Positions 1 to 8,822 of a stretch of DNA of 64,000 nt are shown one piece after another (within the stretch, counting starts at the first letter, position 1; the number at the start of each line of letters is the position of its first letter). The DNA is from Streptomyces sp. NBC_00236. Its GTDB lineage: Bacteria > Actinomycetota > Actinomycetes > Streptomycetales > Streptomycetaceae. The translations under genes and the position numbers were made by a program. Below the pieces are notes generated by a model. That model was not told the DNA's origin. It saw only the letters and a list, made by a program, of their open reading frames with translations, and made no database searches. The stretch spans positions 5,208,001 through 5,272,000 of the forward strand of contig NZ_CP108100.1 in NCBI RefSeq assembly GCF_036195045.1. Reading direction: 5' to 3'.

Positions 1-738
1 CCAGGCCAGCTCGAAGGCCTTGCCGACAGCTTCCCGGGACAGGGCGCGACGCCCCGTCAGCAGATAGGTCTGCCGGTAGAGCGCGGCAGCGGTGTGCCGG
101 TACAGCGCGTCGAACGCCTCGGCGGGGGAGAGCCCGGCGCCGTCGGCCGCTTCGACCGCCTCGGAGCCGTGCCCTCCGTCCGCGTCCGCTCCGTCCGCTG
201 CCTCGGCCTCGGCCTCGACGGTGTCGGCCGTACGCGCGGCCTCGGCGGGCGCGGGCGCGGGTGCCGGTGTCGGTGCGGGTGCGGCGGTGGTGCCGGGCTC
301 GGTCGGGTCCATGGCGTCGCTCCCGGTGGCTTCGACGGGGGTCGGCGGAAGGGGCTCGGTCGAGGGCGTCGCGGGCGGCTCGGCAGCCTTCACGGTGCCG
401 GAACCCCCGGCGGCCCCGGCCCCCGGCTGCGCGGTTTCCGCCGGCCTGGTCCGGCTTGCGGCGGCTCTCGGCGGGTTGTTCGGGGTGGTTGGCTTGACGG
501 GAGAGGGGCGTGAGGTGGACCGCGTGCCACCGGTCCCGATCAGTCGCGCGTACACCTCGCGCTTGCGTCCGCGCGGGCTGGTGCGGCCCGTCTCCCAGGC
601 CCGGACCGTGGCCGGAGTGACCCCCACGGCCGCCGCGACCTGCGCTTCACTCAGCGACTTCGCCTCCCGCAGCCTGCGCCGCTCCTTGGGAGAGGGGAGC
701 GGAGGGGAGGCGGATGTGCCGGTGGTGCTCTGGGTCAT
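1..738 (-). CDS. HTH DNA-binding / sigma-like fusion protein (3' end outside window)
   Basis: The ATG at 738 opens a frame that runs off the left edge after 246 codons. Residues about 16-63 form a helix-turn-helix (LSEAQVAAAVGVTPATVRAW) followed by a basic GRTSPRGRKREVYARL stretch. Residues about 70-200 are a Pro/Ala/Glu-rich linker. From about 206 the protein looks like the start of an ECF-type sigma region 2 (AFDALYRHTAAALYRQTYLLTG). Proteins with this HTH plus degenerate sigma-like layout occur in streptomycetes; whether they act as sigma factors is unknown to me. It is divergent from the membrane-protein gene to its right. The call of a DNA-binding protein is firm; the sigma role is inference because most of that domain is missing. 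Confidence 0.75.
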   Translation of the reverse strand, partial: MTQSTTGTSASPPLPSPKERRRLREAKSLSEAQVAAAVGVTPATVRAWETGRTSPRGRKREVYARLIGTGGTRSTSRPSPVKPTTPNNPPRAAASRTRPAETAQPGAGAAGGSGTVKAAEPPATPSTEPLPPTPVEATGSDAMDPTEPGTTAAPAPTPAPAPAPAEAARTADTVEAEAEAADGADADGGHGSEAVEAADGAGLSPAEAFDALYRHTAAALYRQTYLLTGRRALSREAVGKAFELAW

Positions 739-854
739 GAGGGCTCCCCGACCGGCCTGCACTGGGTGAAAAAGTACATAAACGTATATTGGGCGACACA
801 ACGGCCGTTCGCCCGTTACACGGAATAAGCGCGTGTCGTTGGGAGCATGACGGC
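739..854. promoter_or_regulatory. Divergent intergenic region with an AT-rich block
   Basis: Between the two divergent starts lies an unusually AT-rich block at about 769-800 that contains TACATAAACGTATA, close to a dyad. It is the likely site of the leftward promoter and a plausible binding site for the HTH protein. No -35/-10 pair can be assigned with certainty. Confidence 0.35.
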
Positions 855-2498
855 GTGACCCAAATGACCGAACGCGGCCCGTCGTTGTCGGCAGAGCACG
901 GACGGTCCGCCGTGCAGGCCCGGGCGCTGCTGCGTGGGGCGCTCGCGGCAGGGCTGGGCCTGGGCTCCGTCGCCGTGCTCGTCGTGGTGCTGTGGATCAG
1001 CTCCCCGGACCCCGACAGCAGCCCGGGCGAGGCGTTCCACGCCGCGGCCGGGCTCTGGTTGCTCGCACACGGCGCCGAACTGATCAGGACCGAAACCCTG
1101 ACCGGGGCCCCGGCGCCCGTAGGCGTCGTTCCTTTGCTGCTCACCGCCCTGCCGGTCTGGCTGGTGCACCGGGCGGCCAGGGACGTGCTGGAACCCGAGG
1201 AAGGGCGCGGCGCACCCTCGGCCCAGGGCGCCTTCGCCCTGGTGACGGGCGGATATCTGCTGGTCGGGACGGCTGTGGCGCTCTACGCCCGAGGGTCCTC
1301 GCTGTCCGCGCGGCCGCTGTCCCTGCTGTTCCCGGCGGCCCTCGTGGTGGCCGGTGCGGCCGCCGCCGGGGTGTGGACGGCCTCGGGACGCCCGCTCGGA
1401 CCGCCGCCCTCGTGGGCGCCGGTGCGGCTGCACGAGGCGATGGCCCGCTCCCGGTTCGTGCGGCGCGCGGAGGCGGTGGGCAGGTCCGCCGCGGCCGGGG
1501 TCGCGGTCCTGCTGGGCGGCGGCGCGCTGGTGGCCGCGGTGGCCCTGGTGGTCCACGCGGAACCGGTCCAGGAGTCCTTCCTGCGGCTCTCCGGCGACTG
1601 GGCCGGGCGGTGCGCGGTGCTCCTGCTGGCGCTGGCGCTGGTGCCGAACGCGGCGGTGTGGGGTGCGGCGTACGGGCTCGGCCCCGGTCTCGCGCTCGGT
1701 ACGGCGTCCACGGCCACCCCGCTCGCCTTCACGGGAGCCCCGTCGCTGCCCGACTTCCCACTGCTGGCCGCACTGCCGGCGCAGGGCTCCGGGGCGCCCT
1801 TGAACTGGGCGGTCGCGGCGGTCCCGGTCGCGGCGGCGGTGACGGTGGCCTGGTTCACCGTGCGGAGGGCGGCGCCCGCCCACGGTGAGCGTGAGGAGGC
1901 GTGGAGCCTGCGGGAGACGGCCCTCACCACCGCGCTGGCGGCGGCGGGCTGCGGTATCGGTGCGGCCCTGCTGGCGGCGGCGGCCGGCGGGCCGCTCGGG
2001 ACCCACGCGCTGGCACGGTTCGGCCCCGTGTGGTGGCTCACCGGCGTGGCGGCCCTCGTGTGGACGGGGGCGCTCGCCGTCCCGGTGGCGCTGCTGCTGC
2101 GGGCCTGGAGGCTCCGTAGCCGTACACCGGCCGAGCCGGAGGCGGCCGGGGCGGCGGACGTGGCACCGGGTGGTACGGACAGGGCGCAGAAGCCCGGGGA
2201 TGCCCCGGAGGGCGAACGGCGGAAGACCTGGCGCGCGTGGTGGCCGGGGCGGAGTGCCCGGCCGGAGGAACCCGGGACGGAGGCGGCCCCCGTCTCCGTA
2301 CCCCGACCGGCCGGTCCTCGTCCGGCCGACGTGGACGACGGGTTCGAGGCGTACGACTTCCTGCCGACCGACCCCTGGCAGGCGAACGCGCCTTCCGCAC
2401 CGGCGACACCGACCGCATCAGCCGTACCGCCGGCCGACCCCGAACCGGCCGGACCGGCCGCGCCACCCGGCCCGGCCGGTCACGGCACTAGTTCTTGA
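855..2498 (+). CDS. DUF6350 (PerM-like) polytopic membrane protein
   Basis: About 547 residues from the GTG at 855, chosen because a GGGAG lies upstream and homologous N-termini begin near VTQMTERG. An in-frame ATG at 864 is possible. The protein has about nine or ten hydrophobic segments between residues 30 and 440, then a hydrophilic Pro/Ala-rich tail of about 110 residues. This is the pattern of the actinobacterial DUF6350 family, sometimes named cell division protein PerM. The function is not known from the sequence. It converges on and overlaps the next gene by 11 bp, and purN lies beyond. Confidence 0.75.
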   Translation: MTQMTERGPSLSAEHGRSAVQARALLRGALAAGLGLGSVAVLVVVLWISSPDPDSSPGEAFHAAAGLWLLAHGAELIRTETLTGAPAPVGVVPLLLTALPVWLVHRAARDVLEPEEGRGAPSAQGAFALVTGGYLLVGTAVALYARGSSLSARPLSLLFPAALVVAGAAAAGVWTASGRPLGPPPSWAPVRLHEAMARSRFVRRAEAVGRSAAAGVAVLLGGGALVAAVALVVHAEPVQESFLRLSGDWAGRCAVLLLALALVPNAAVWGAAYGLGPGLALGTASTATPLAFTGAPSLPDFPLLAALPAQGSGAPLNWAVAAVPVAAAVTVAWFTVRRAAPAHGEREEAWSLRETALTTALAAAGCGIGAALLAAAAGGPLGTHALARFGPVWWLTGVAALVWTGALAVPVALLLRAWRLRSRTPAEPEAAGAADVAPGGTDRAQKPGDAPEGERRKTWRAWWPGRSARPEEPGTEAAPVSVPRPAGPRPADVDDGFEAYDFLPTDPWQANAPSAPATPTASAVPPADPEPAGPAAPPGPAGHGTSS

Positions 2499-3411
2499 CG
2501 CCGAAGAGGGGTTCCAGCGGCTTCGGGAGCAGGTCGTTGCAGGTCAGCTGGCCCGACTTGGTGAGGGCGTCGTTCACGCAGGTGTAGTAGTCGCGGTAGA
2601 CCAGCTGCACCGTGAACGACGTCGCGACGATCAACAGGGCGATCAGTCCCGTCACCAGACCACTGACCGTGGCCGTCGTCTGCTGGCGGCTGCCGCGCTG
2701 GAGGTAGTTCGTTCCCTGCGGGGCCGCCGCGGCCGTGGCCCCGGTGGCGGGCGCCGGTGCGGACGGGGCGTCGTGGCCCTGCGCCGCGGCGGTCGTGCCG
2801 GGCGCCCCGGCCGCCTCGCCCGGAGCCGTCGGCTCCTTCGACTTGGCCCGGAGCGCACTGATCGACCAGTAGGTCGCGAGCGCGCCGAGCAGCAGCGCGA
2901 TCTCCGGGAAGTCGAAGAGCGCGAAGAAGAAGGCCCACATGCCGGAGAGCAGGGAGTATCGGGCCCGGCGCTGGACCGGGTCCTTCGGGTCCCAGCGCAG
3001 GCCGCCTCGGGGGCCGTCGGGGCCGCCCTGGCCGTTCGGTCCGCCCGGTCCGGTGGGCCGGCCGCCGAACGTGCCGTTCTGGCGCCCCGGCTGGTGGCTG
3101 CTCCACTGGCTGCCCCAGACGGGCCGGTTGTCGGACGACCCGCCCTCCGGCGCGTCCCCGGACTCGCCGTCGCCCTCGCCGTTCGTACCGCCGTTGGCCG
3201 GGCGGCGCGGCTGCCACGGCTGGTCGGGGCGGTCCTCGGGCGGCGGGGCGAACGGGTTGTCGTCCTGCGGACCGGAGGACCCGGCCGGCGAGGACGAAGA
3301 AGAAGAGGAAGAAGAGGATCCCGGCGTGGGGGACTGGCGCTCCCGCATCAGCAGGGAGGACCGCTCGGGCAGCGGATGGCGGAGGGCGGTGCGGCGGCGT
3401 CGGTCCGGCAT
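2488..3411 (-). CDS. Conserved streptomycete membrane protein
   Basis: 307 residues from the ATG at 3411. A second in-frame ATG at 3348 is possible, but neither has a strong ribosome site. The first 120 residues are low-complexity: a run of ten serines, then Pro/Gly/Asn-rich sequence. Two hydrophobic segments follow, around residues 135-160 (MWAFFFALFDFPEIALLLGA) and 245-265 (VSGLVTGLIALLIVATSF). After the second comes a short tail with two cysteines (YYTCVNDALTKSGQLTCNDL), probably outside the membrane. No enzymatic motif is visible. The position next to the DUF6350 gene and purN appears conserved in the genus, from memory. Function unknown. Confidence 0.7.
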   Translation of the reverse strand: MPDRRRRTALRHPLPERSSLLMRERQSPTPGSSSSSSSSSSPAGSSGPQDDNPFAPPPEDRPDQPWQPRRPANGGTNGEGDGESGDAPEGGSSDNRPVWGSQWSSHQPGRQNGTFGGRPTGPGGPNGQGGPDGPRGGLRWDPKDPVQRRARYSLLSGMWAFFFALFDFPEIALLLGALATYWSISALRAKSKEPTAPGEAAGAPGTTAAAQGHDAPSAPAPATGATAAAAPQGTNYLQRGSRQQTTATVSGLVTGLIALLIVATSFTVQLVYRDYYTCVNDALTKSGQLTCNDLLPKPLEPLFGVKN

Positions 3412-3776
3412 ATGGTGAACGTCTTCCCCATCTCGTCATTTCCGCCCTGCGGACGGTTCGCTGTCCCCTGACGCTACCCTCCGGCGAGGAGGGGCCGAAA
3501 GCTGGGCGTACAGGCGCGGTGGCCGACAGCTGTCATCCGGACCGCCCGCCCCTGCCGGGCCCGCGGTCGCCGGCCCCCCACCCCCGTCAGACGAGGCGCT
3601 TCCGAGGTGCCGGTATCGTTGCTGACGGTCGGCTCGTTCGTAGAGTTCCCCGTATCGGGGAACGTGATTCTTTCGTACGACCGCACAAACAGCATGGCCG
3701 TCGTGCCGCCGGTCCCGCAATGCGGCGGGTGGTGCGGCCGTTTCGAACTGCTCCACACGCGAGAAAGGGCCCAGCC

Positions 3777-4433
3777 GTGGCCTCCCCGCTCTCCTCCGCC
3801 GGACCGGCCCGCCTGGTCGTCCTGGTCTCCGGCTCCGGTACGAACCTCCAAGCCCTGCTCGACGCGATCGGCGACGACCCCGAGGGGTACGGCGCCCGGA
3901 TCGTCGCGGTCGGTGCGGACCGCGACAACATCGCCGGGCTGGAGCGGGCCGAGCGGGCCGGACTGCCCACCTTCGTGTGCCGGGTCAAGGACCACGGGAC
4001 GCGCGCGGAGTGGGACGCGGCGCTCGCCGCGGCCACCGCCGGGCACCGCCCGGACCTCGTCGTGTCCGCGGGCTTCATGAAGATCGTGGGCAAGGAGTTC
4101 CTCGCCGGGTTCGGCGGCCGGATCATCAACACCCACCCCGCCCTGCTCCCCAGCTTTCCCGGGGCCCACGGTGTGCGCGACGCGCTCGCGTACGGCGTGA
4201 AGGTCACCGGGTGCACCGTCCACTTCGTCGACGACGGTGTCGACACCGGTCCGATCATCGCGCAGGGCGTGGTCGAGGTGACCGAAGAGGACACCCCGGA
4301 GGGCGAAGCGGCCCTCCATGAACGCATCAAGGAAGTCGAGCGCAAGCTGCTCGTCGAGGCCGTGGGGCGGCTCGCCCGTGACGGCTATCGCATTGAGGGA
4401 CGAAAGGTTCATCTCGGTCATGTCGGTGAATAA
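3777..4433 (+). CDS. purN: Phosphoribosylglycinamide formyltransferase PurN
   Basis: 218 residues from the GTG at 3777, preceded by GAGAAAGG. PurN transfers the formyl group of 10-formyl-THF to GAR to give FGAR, the third step of purine synthesis. Visible signatures are the nucleotide loop [13 protein letters not shown] near residues 17-29, the catalytic [16 protein letters not shown] (Asn-His of the THF enzyme) and [16 protein letters not shown] with the catalytic Asp. The length is normal for the family. The 3-prime end overlaps purH by 14 bp, which points to translational coupling. FolD, encoded 2.4 kb downstream, feeds the same one-carbon pool. Confidence 0.96.
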   Translation: MASPLSSAGPARLVVLVSGSGTNLQALLDAIGDDPEGYGARIVAVGADRDNIAGLERAERAGLPTFVCRVKDHGTRAEWDAALAAATAGHRPDLVVSAGFMKIVGKEFLAGFGGRIINTHPALLPSFPGAHGVRDALAYGVKVTGCTVHFVDDGVDTGPIIAQGVVEVTEEDTPEGEAALHERIKEVERKLLVEAVGRLARDGYRIEGRKVHLGHVGE

Positions 4434-5973
4434 GCCCATCCGCCGCGCCCTGGTCAGTGTCTACGACAAGACGGGGCTCGAAGACCTCGCCCGCGGTCTG
4501 CACGAGGCGGGTGTCGAGCTGGTCTCCACCGGCTCCACCGCCGGCAAGATCGCCGCCGCCGGAGTGCCGGTCACCAAGGTCGAGGAGCTCACCGGCTTCC
4601 CCGAGTGCCTCGACGGCCGCGTCAAGACGCTGCACCCGCGCGTCCACGCCGGCATCCTGGCCGACCTGCGCCTGGACGCCCACCGCGAGCAGCTCGCCGA
4701 GCTCGGCGTGGAGCCGTTCGACCTGGTGGTCGTCAACCTCTACCCGTTCAAGGCGACCGTCGCCTCCGGCGCCTCGGACGACGAGTGCGTGGAGCAGATC
4801 GACATCGGCGGCCCGTCGATGGTCCGCGCCGCCGCCAAGAACCACCCGTCGGTCGCCGTCGTCACCAGCCCCGAGCGGTACGCCGACGTCCTCGCCGCCG
4901 TCAAGGCGGGCGGCTTCGACCTGACCGCCCGCAAGCGGCTCGCCGCCGAGGCCTTCCAGCACACCGCCGCGTACGACGTGGCCGTCGCCGCCTGGTTCGC
5001 CGCCGACTACGCCGCCGCGGACGACTCGGGCTTCCCCGACTTCTTCGGTACGACGTACGAGCGCGAGAACGTCCTGCGCTACGGCGAGAACCCGCACCAG
5101 CCCGCCGCGCTCTACACCTCCGGCGCCGGTGGCCTGGCCGAGGCGGAGCAGCTGCACGGCAAGGAGATGTCGTACAACAACTACACGGACACCGACGCCG
5201 CGCGCCGGGCCGCGTACGACCACGCCGAGCCGTGCGTCGCGATCATCAAGCACGCCAACCCGTGCGGCATCGCGATCGCCGACGACATCGCCGAGGCGCA
5301 CCGCAACGCCCACGCCTGTGACCCGCTGTCGGCGTACGGCGGCGTCATCGCCGTCAACCGCCCGGTGACGGTCGCCATGGCCGAGCAGGTCGCCGAGATC
5401 TTCACCGAGGTCATCGTCGCCCCGGCGTACGAGGACGGCGCGGTCGAGGTCCTCACCCGCAAGAAGAACATCCGCGTGCTGCGCTGCCCCGAGGCTCCGT
5501 CCGCCGAGGTCGAGGTCAAGCCGATCGACGGCGGCGCGCTGCTCCAGGTCACCGACCGTCTCCAGGCCGAGGGCGACGACCCGGCCAACTGGACGCTGGC
5601 CGCGGGCGAGGCGCTGACCGCCGACGAGCTCCGGGAGCTCTCCTTCGCGTGGAAGGCGTGCCGCGCGGTCAAGTCCAACGCGATCCTGCTCGCCAAGGAC
5701 GGCGCCTCGGTCGGCGTCGGCATGGGCCAGGTCAACCGCGTCGACTCCGCGAAGCTCGCCGTCGAGCGCGCGGGCGAGGAGCGGGCACGCGGCGCGTACG
5801 CGGCGTCCGACGCCTTCTTCCCCTTCCCCGACGGGCTGGAGATCCTGACCGCGGCCGGCATCAAGGCCGTGGCCCAGCCGGGCGGTTCGGTCCGCGACGA
5901 GCTGGTGGTCGAGGCCGCGAAGAAGGCGGGCGTGACGATGTACTTCACGGGTACGCGGCACTTCTTCCACTGA
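4420..5973 (+). CDS. purH: Bifunctional AICAR transformylase / IMP cyclohydrolase PurH
   Basis: About 517 residues from the ATG at 4420, inside the purN 3-prime end (a GTG at 4426 is an alternative). PurH carries out the last two steps to IMP: formylation of AICAR with 10-formyl-THF, then cyclisation of FAICAR. The N-terminal MGS-like cyclohydrolase domain shows [18 protein letters not shown] and STGSTAGKI. The C-terminal transformylase shows [13 protein letters not shown], the catalytic IIKHANPCG motif, and [11 protein letters not shown] near the end. The length matches the family. A strong hairpin ends the purN-purH unit 8 bp after the stop codon. Confidence 0.97.
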   Translation: MSVNKPIRRALVSVYDKTGLEDLARGLHEAGVELVSTGSTAGKIAAAGVPVTKVEELTGFPECLDGRVKTLHPRVHAGILADLRLDAHREQLAELGVEPFDLVVVNLYPFKATVASGASDDECVEQIDIGGPSMVRAAAKNHPSVAVVTSPERYADVLAAVKAGGFDLTARKRLAAEAFQHTAAYDVAVAAWFAADYAAADDSGFPDFFGTTYERENVLRYGENPHQPAALYTSGAGGLAEAEQLHGKEMSYNNYTDTDAARRAAYDHAEPCVAIIKHANPCGIAIADDIAEAHRNAHACDPLSAYGGVIAVNRPVTVAMAEQVAEIFTEVIVAPAYEDGAVEVLTRKKNIRVLRCPEAPSAEVEVKPIDGGALLQVTDRLQAEGDDPANWTLAAGEALTADELRELSFAWKACRAVKSNAILLAKDGASVGVGMGQVNRVDSAKLAVERAGEERARGAYAASDAFFPFPDGLEILTAAGIKAVAQPGGSVRDELVVEAAKKAGVTMYFTGTRHFFH

Positions 5974-5980
5974 CCTCACG

Positions 5981-6029
5981 ACGAAGGGCCGCAACCCCAC
6001 GCTTTGCGCGTCGGGTTGCGGCCCTTCGT
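5981..6029. terminator. Bidirectional terminator between purH and RDD gene
   Basis: A perfect 17-bp inverted repeat (5981-5997 and 6013-6029) with a 15-nt loop lies between the converging purH and RDD-protein genes. There is no T tract, as is usual for high-GC actinomycete terminators, so it can serve both strands. Confidence 0.85.
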
Positions 6030-6046
6030 GTGTGTCCGTGTCCGGA

Positions 6047-6643
6047 TCAGACGGACTTGACGACCACGCTGGAGCAGATCTTGTCCGCGAACGTCTGCTT
6101 CTTCGCGTCCCAGATGGGCCACAGCCAGCCGAGGTAGCAGGCGAGGCTGTCCAGGAAGTGGGCGATGTAGCGGACGAACGCCATGCCGAAGCCGAGCGGC
6201 TGGCCGTCGGCCTCGCGCAGCACACGGATGTTCACGGCCTTCTTGCCGATGAACTGACCGGTCGTGCCTTCCTTGTACAGCTTGAAGAGGCCGAGCCCGA
6301 TGGCGACGAGGGCGCCGAGGAGGATGAGCGCGGTGCCCGCGCCGCCGCCCACGCCGCCGCCGATGCCGATGAGCAGGCCGTACGGAACGCCGATCACGAT
6401 GGCGTCGATCAGCATGGCCGCGACCCGGCTCCACCAGCCGGCGAACGCGGGCATGCCGCCGTAACCGGGCTGCGGCATGCCGTACTGGGCCGGCGGGGCC
6501 TGCGGGTAGCCGTAACCCGGCTGGCCCTGCGGCGGGATGCCCTGGGGAGCCTGCTGCGGGTAGCCGTAACCGGGCTGGCCCTGCGGCGGCTGGCCGGGCT
6601 GCTGCCCGTAGGGGTTGTTCGGGTTCGGGTCGCCGAAGCTCAT
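6047..6643 (-). CDS. RDD family membrane protein
   Basis: 198 residues from the ATG at 6643, with a good GGAGGAA ribosome site upstream. The first 65 residues are a Gly/Tyr/Pro/Gln-rich cytoplasmic region built on QPGYGYPQ-like repeats. The rest is an RDD domain: WWSRVAAMLIDAIVIGVPYGLLIGIG as the first transmembrane segment with its Arg and Asp, a second hydrophobic stretch (TALILLGALVAIGLGLF), GTTGQFIGKKAVNIRVL and a third membrane segment. RDD proteins are of mostly unknown function; some are linked to transport. It is divergent from folD and shares a terminator with purH. Confidence 0.85.
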   Translation of the reverse strand: MSFGDPNPNNPYGQQPGQPPQGQPGYGYPQQAPQGIPPQGQPGYGYPQAPPAQYGMPQPGYGGMPAFAGWWSRVAAMLIDAIVIGVPYGLLIGIGGGVGGGAGTALILLGALVAIGLGLFKLYKEGTTGQFIGKKAVNIRVLREADGQPLGFGMAFVRYIAHFLDSLACYLGWLWPIWDAKKQTFADKICSSVVVKSV

Positions 6644-6872
6644 CTGGGGCGTTCCTCCAACAGGACGTACGGGGACGAATGCGGCCGCGCGGAGGAAGAA
6701 AACATCAGCGGTCCGCCCCCCGGATACTGCTGCGGCACTGCGGGCTTCATCGTTATAAGCGGGAAGTAAGTTTGTCCAGTCGCTGCCCGAGAAGTTGTCC
6801 AAGTGCAACCTTGTGTCCACGCGCGGTATCTGCAATTGGTCCCTGGGCGGGGTCATCCGCGAGTATGGGGAC

Positions 6873-7742
6873 ATGACTGCCCAGATTCTCGATGGCAAGG
6901 CCACCGCAGCCGCGATCAAGTCCGATCTCACCGTCCGCGTGGCGGCCCTCAAGGCCCGGGGTATCACCCCCGGCCTGGGAACCCTGCTCGTCGGGGACGA
7001 CCCGGGCAGCAGGTGGTACGTGAACGGCAAGCACAAGGACTGCGCCCAGGTCGGTATCGGCTCCATCCAGCGCGAACTCCCCGACACCGCCACGCAGGAG
7101 GAGATCGAGGACGTCGTCCGCGAACTCAACGCCGACCCCGCGTGCACCGGTTACATCGTGCAGCTGCCCCTGCCCAAGGGCATCGACACCAACCGCGTCC
7201 TGGAACTCATGGATCCGGCCAAGGACGCCGACGGCCTGCACCCGATGAGCCTCGGCCGGCTCGTGCTGAACGAGCAGGGCCCGCTGCCCTGCACCCCGCA
7301 GGGCGTCGTGCAGCTGCTCCGCCACCACGGGGTCGAGATCAACGGCGCGCACGTCGTGGTCGTCGGACGCGGTGTCACGATCGGCCGGTCGATCCCGCTG
7401 CTGCTGACCCGCAAGTCCGAGAACGCCACGGTGACCCAGTGCCACACCGGTACCCGTGACCTCTCCTCCCACCTCCGTCAGGCGGACATCATCGTCGCCG
7501 CCGCGGGCGTGCCGCACATCATCAAGCCCGAGGACGTGAAGCCGGGTGCGGCCGTGCTCGACGTCGGCGTCAGCCGCGACGAGAACGGCAAGATCGTCGG
7601 CGACGTCCACCCCGGCGTGGCCGAGGTCGCCGCCTGGATCTCGCCGAACCCGGGCGGTGTCGGTCCGATGACCCGCGCGCAGCTGCTCGTCAACGTGGTC
7701 GAGGCGGCCGAGCACGCCGCCGACGCCGCAGACGCCGTCTGA
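6873..7742 (+). CDS. folD: Methylenetetrahydrofolate dehydrogenase/cyclohydrolase FolD
   Basis: 289 residues from the ATG at 6873 (the only ATG that gives the standard N-terminus; the ribosome site is weak). FolD oxidises 5,10-methylene-THF with NADP and hydrolyses the product to 10-formyl-THF, the donor used by PurN and PurH. The folate site [12 protein letters not shown] (Tyr49 and Lys53) is present, followed by [18 protein letters not shown] and the dinucleotide-binding [17 protein letters not shown]. The near C-terminal [14 protein letters not shown] is diagnostic. The DUF3017 gene follows after 20 bp and is probably cotranscribed. Confidence 0.97.
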   Translation: MTAQILDGKATAAAIKSDLTVRVAALKARGITPGLGTLLVGDDPGSRWYVNGKHKDCAQVGIGSIQRELPDTATQEEIEDVVRELNADPACTGYIVQLPLPKGIDTNRVLELMDPAKDADGLHPMSLGRLVLNEQGPLPCTPQGVVQLLRHHGVEINGAHVVVVGRGVTIGRSIPLLLTRKSENATVTQCHTGTRDLSSHLRQADIIVAAAGVPHIIKPEDVKPGAAVLDVGVSRDENGKIVGDVHPGVAEVAAWISPNPGGVGPMTRAQLLVNVVEAAEHAADAADAV

Positions 7743-7762
7743 TCCGATCCGGAAGGAACCCC

Positions 7763-8407
7763 ATGGGTGCTGGTACGAGTCCGGCCGACCGGGCCGCCTC
7801 GGCGACCGGGCCGGCCGAGGGGCAGGCCGAGGGCGCGGCTGACGCCGCGGTCGAAGCGCCCGCGCCGGATGCGGCCGACGGTCCGGCGGCGGTCGCGGAC
7901 GACGCCTCCGCGGCCGAGGCGGCCGAGGGCGCAGCAGAGGCTCAGTGCGTCCGCACCGGCAGCCACCCGGAGCCCGGCCCCGCCGCGCCCTCGGCGCCCC
8001 CCGCGGCGCGCCGGTCGCGGCGCTTTCCGTCGTTCACCCGGGACACCGCGCGTCCCGAGGGTGGCGGCCGGGCGGCGGGCGGGGACGCCCCCGCACCCGC
8101 CCGTCAGTGGCCGCTGCTCGCCGTGCTCTGCACGGCCGGGGCCGGTCTGCTGATCGTGGCCGCCGACCCGTTCGACCAGGCCTTCCGGATCGGCACGATC
8201 CTGATCGGCGTGGCGCTCATCGGGGGCGCGGTCCTGCGTCTGGTGGTCCCTTCGGTGGGCATGCTCGCGGTGCGTTCCCGCTTCACCGACCTGGTGACGT
8301 ACGGACTGCTGGGCGTCCTCATCGTGATGCTGTCGCTCATGGCGCAGCCCAAGCCGTGGCTGGACATCCCGGTCCTGGAGGACGCGGTCCACTTCACGAT
8401 CCGTTGA
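7763..8407 (+). CDS. DUF3017 domain membrane protein
   Basis: 214 residues, ATG at 7763 with GGAAGG upstream. Residues 1-112 are Ala/Pro/Glu-rich and probably disordered in the cytoplasm. Three hydrophobic segments follow (about 115-135, 140-162 and 175-195), then the tail KPWLDIPVLEDAVHFTIR. The three-helix DUF3017 domain is regularly found beside folD in actinobacteria. No function is established. The long acidic N-terminal extension is longer than the domain itself needs. A hairpin terminator follows directly. Confidence 0.8.
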   Translation: MGAGTSPADRAASATGPAEGQAEGAADAAVEAPAPDAADGPAAVADDASAAEAAEGAAEAQCVRTGSHPEPGPAAPSAPPAARRSRRFPSFTRDTARPEGGGRAAGGDAPAPARQWPLLAVLCTAGAGLLIVAADPFDQAFRIGTILIGVALIGGAVLRLVVPSVGMLAVRSRFTDLVTYGLLGVLIVMLSLMAQPKPWLDIPVLEDAVHFTIR

Positions 8408-8408
8408 G

Positions 8409-8446
8409 CGGTGTCCGTCCCCTCCCCCGAGAAGGGACGGACACCG
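8409..8446 (+). terminator. Terminator after folD-DUF3017
   Basis: A perfect 13-bp stem (8409-8421 with 8434-8446) and 12-nt loop begin 2 bp after the DUF3017 stop codon. Confidence 0.8.
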
Positions 8447-8822
8447 TGGACGAGGCGCACCGGGGCGAAACGCTCCGGAAAGTGGCGAGTTGAGCGGCCT
8501 TGCCCCGTCCTGGATCCAGCCTTGTTGACGGGGACCAAGGGTTCAAGGCATGGCTGTTGCCTGTGGCACGGAAGTGACCATTCCGCCACGGTGTGATCGC
8601 TCGGCAACGGTGGCAGACTGGCCCGGTCGCCACGGGCGGGGGCGTGCGAGGGTGCGCCCGGACGCCTGAGTGCCACCGTGCGCTCCCTTCCCAGGAACTG
8701 GCAGTCTGCGTTTGCGCATCTACCTGGGTAGTCCGGAACGGAAGACCACCGGTTTCGGACAGGGGGCAGACCGTGCGCGGCGCAGCGGAAGCCCATGGGC
8801 AAGTGGGGGAAGTGGGGAAGTA
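8447..8822. other. Non-coding stretch upstream of the HTH gene
   Basis: 376 bp without a credible gene. Open frames here lack the codon bias of the neighbours. The promoter of the downstream HTH gene must lie here, but I cannot place it. A ribosome-site-like GTGGGGAAGTGGGGAAGT precedes the start at 8823. Confidence 0.5.

Noticed and set aside
3412..3776. Small rightward gene or purine riboswitch upstream of purN
   Set aside because: Frames through here lack coding bias and good starts; no purine or PRPP aptamer core is visible by eye.
4327..6225. A 632-codon minus-strand frame opposite purH
   Set aside because: Antisense shadow of purH; crosses a clear bidirectional terminator and has no recognisable product.
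8536..8560. A GGTTCAAGG stretch resembling a tRNA T-arm
   Set aside because: No acceptor stem, anticodon arm or matching D-arm can be drawn around it.
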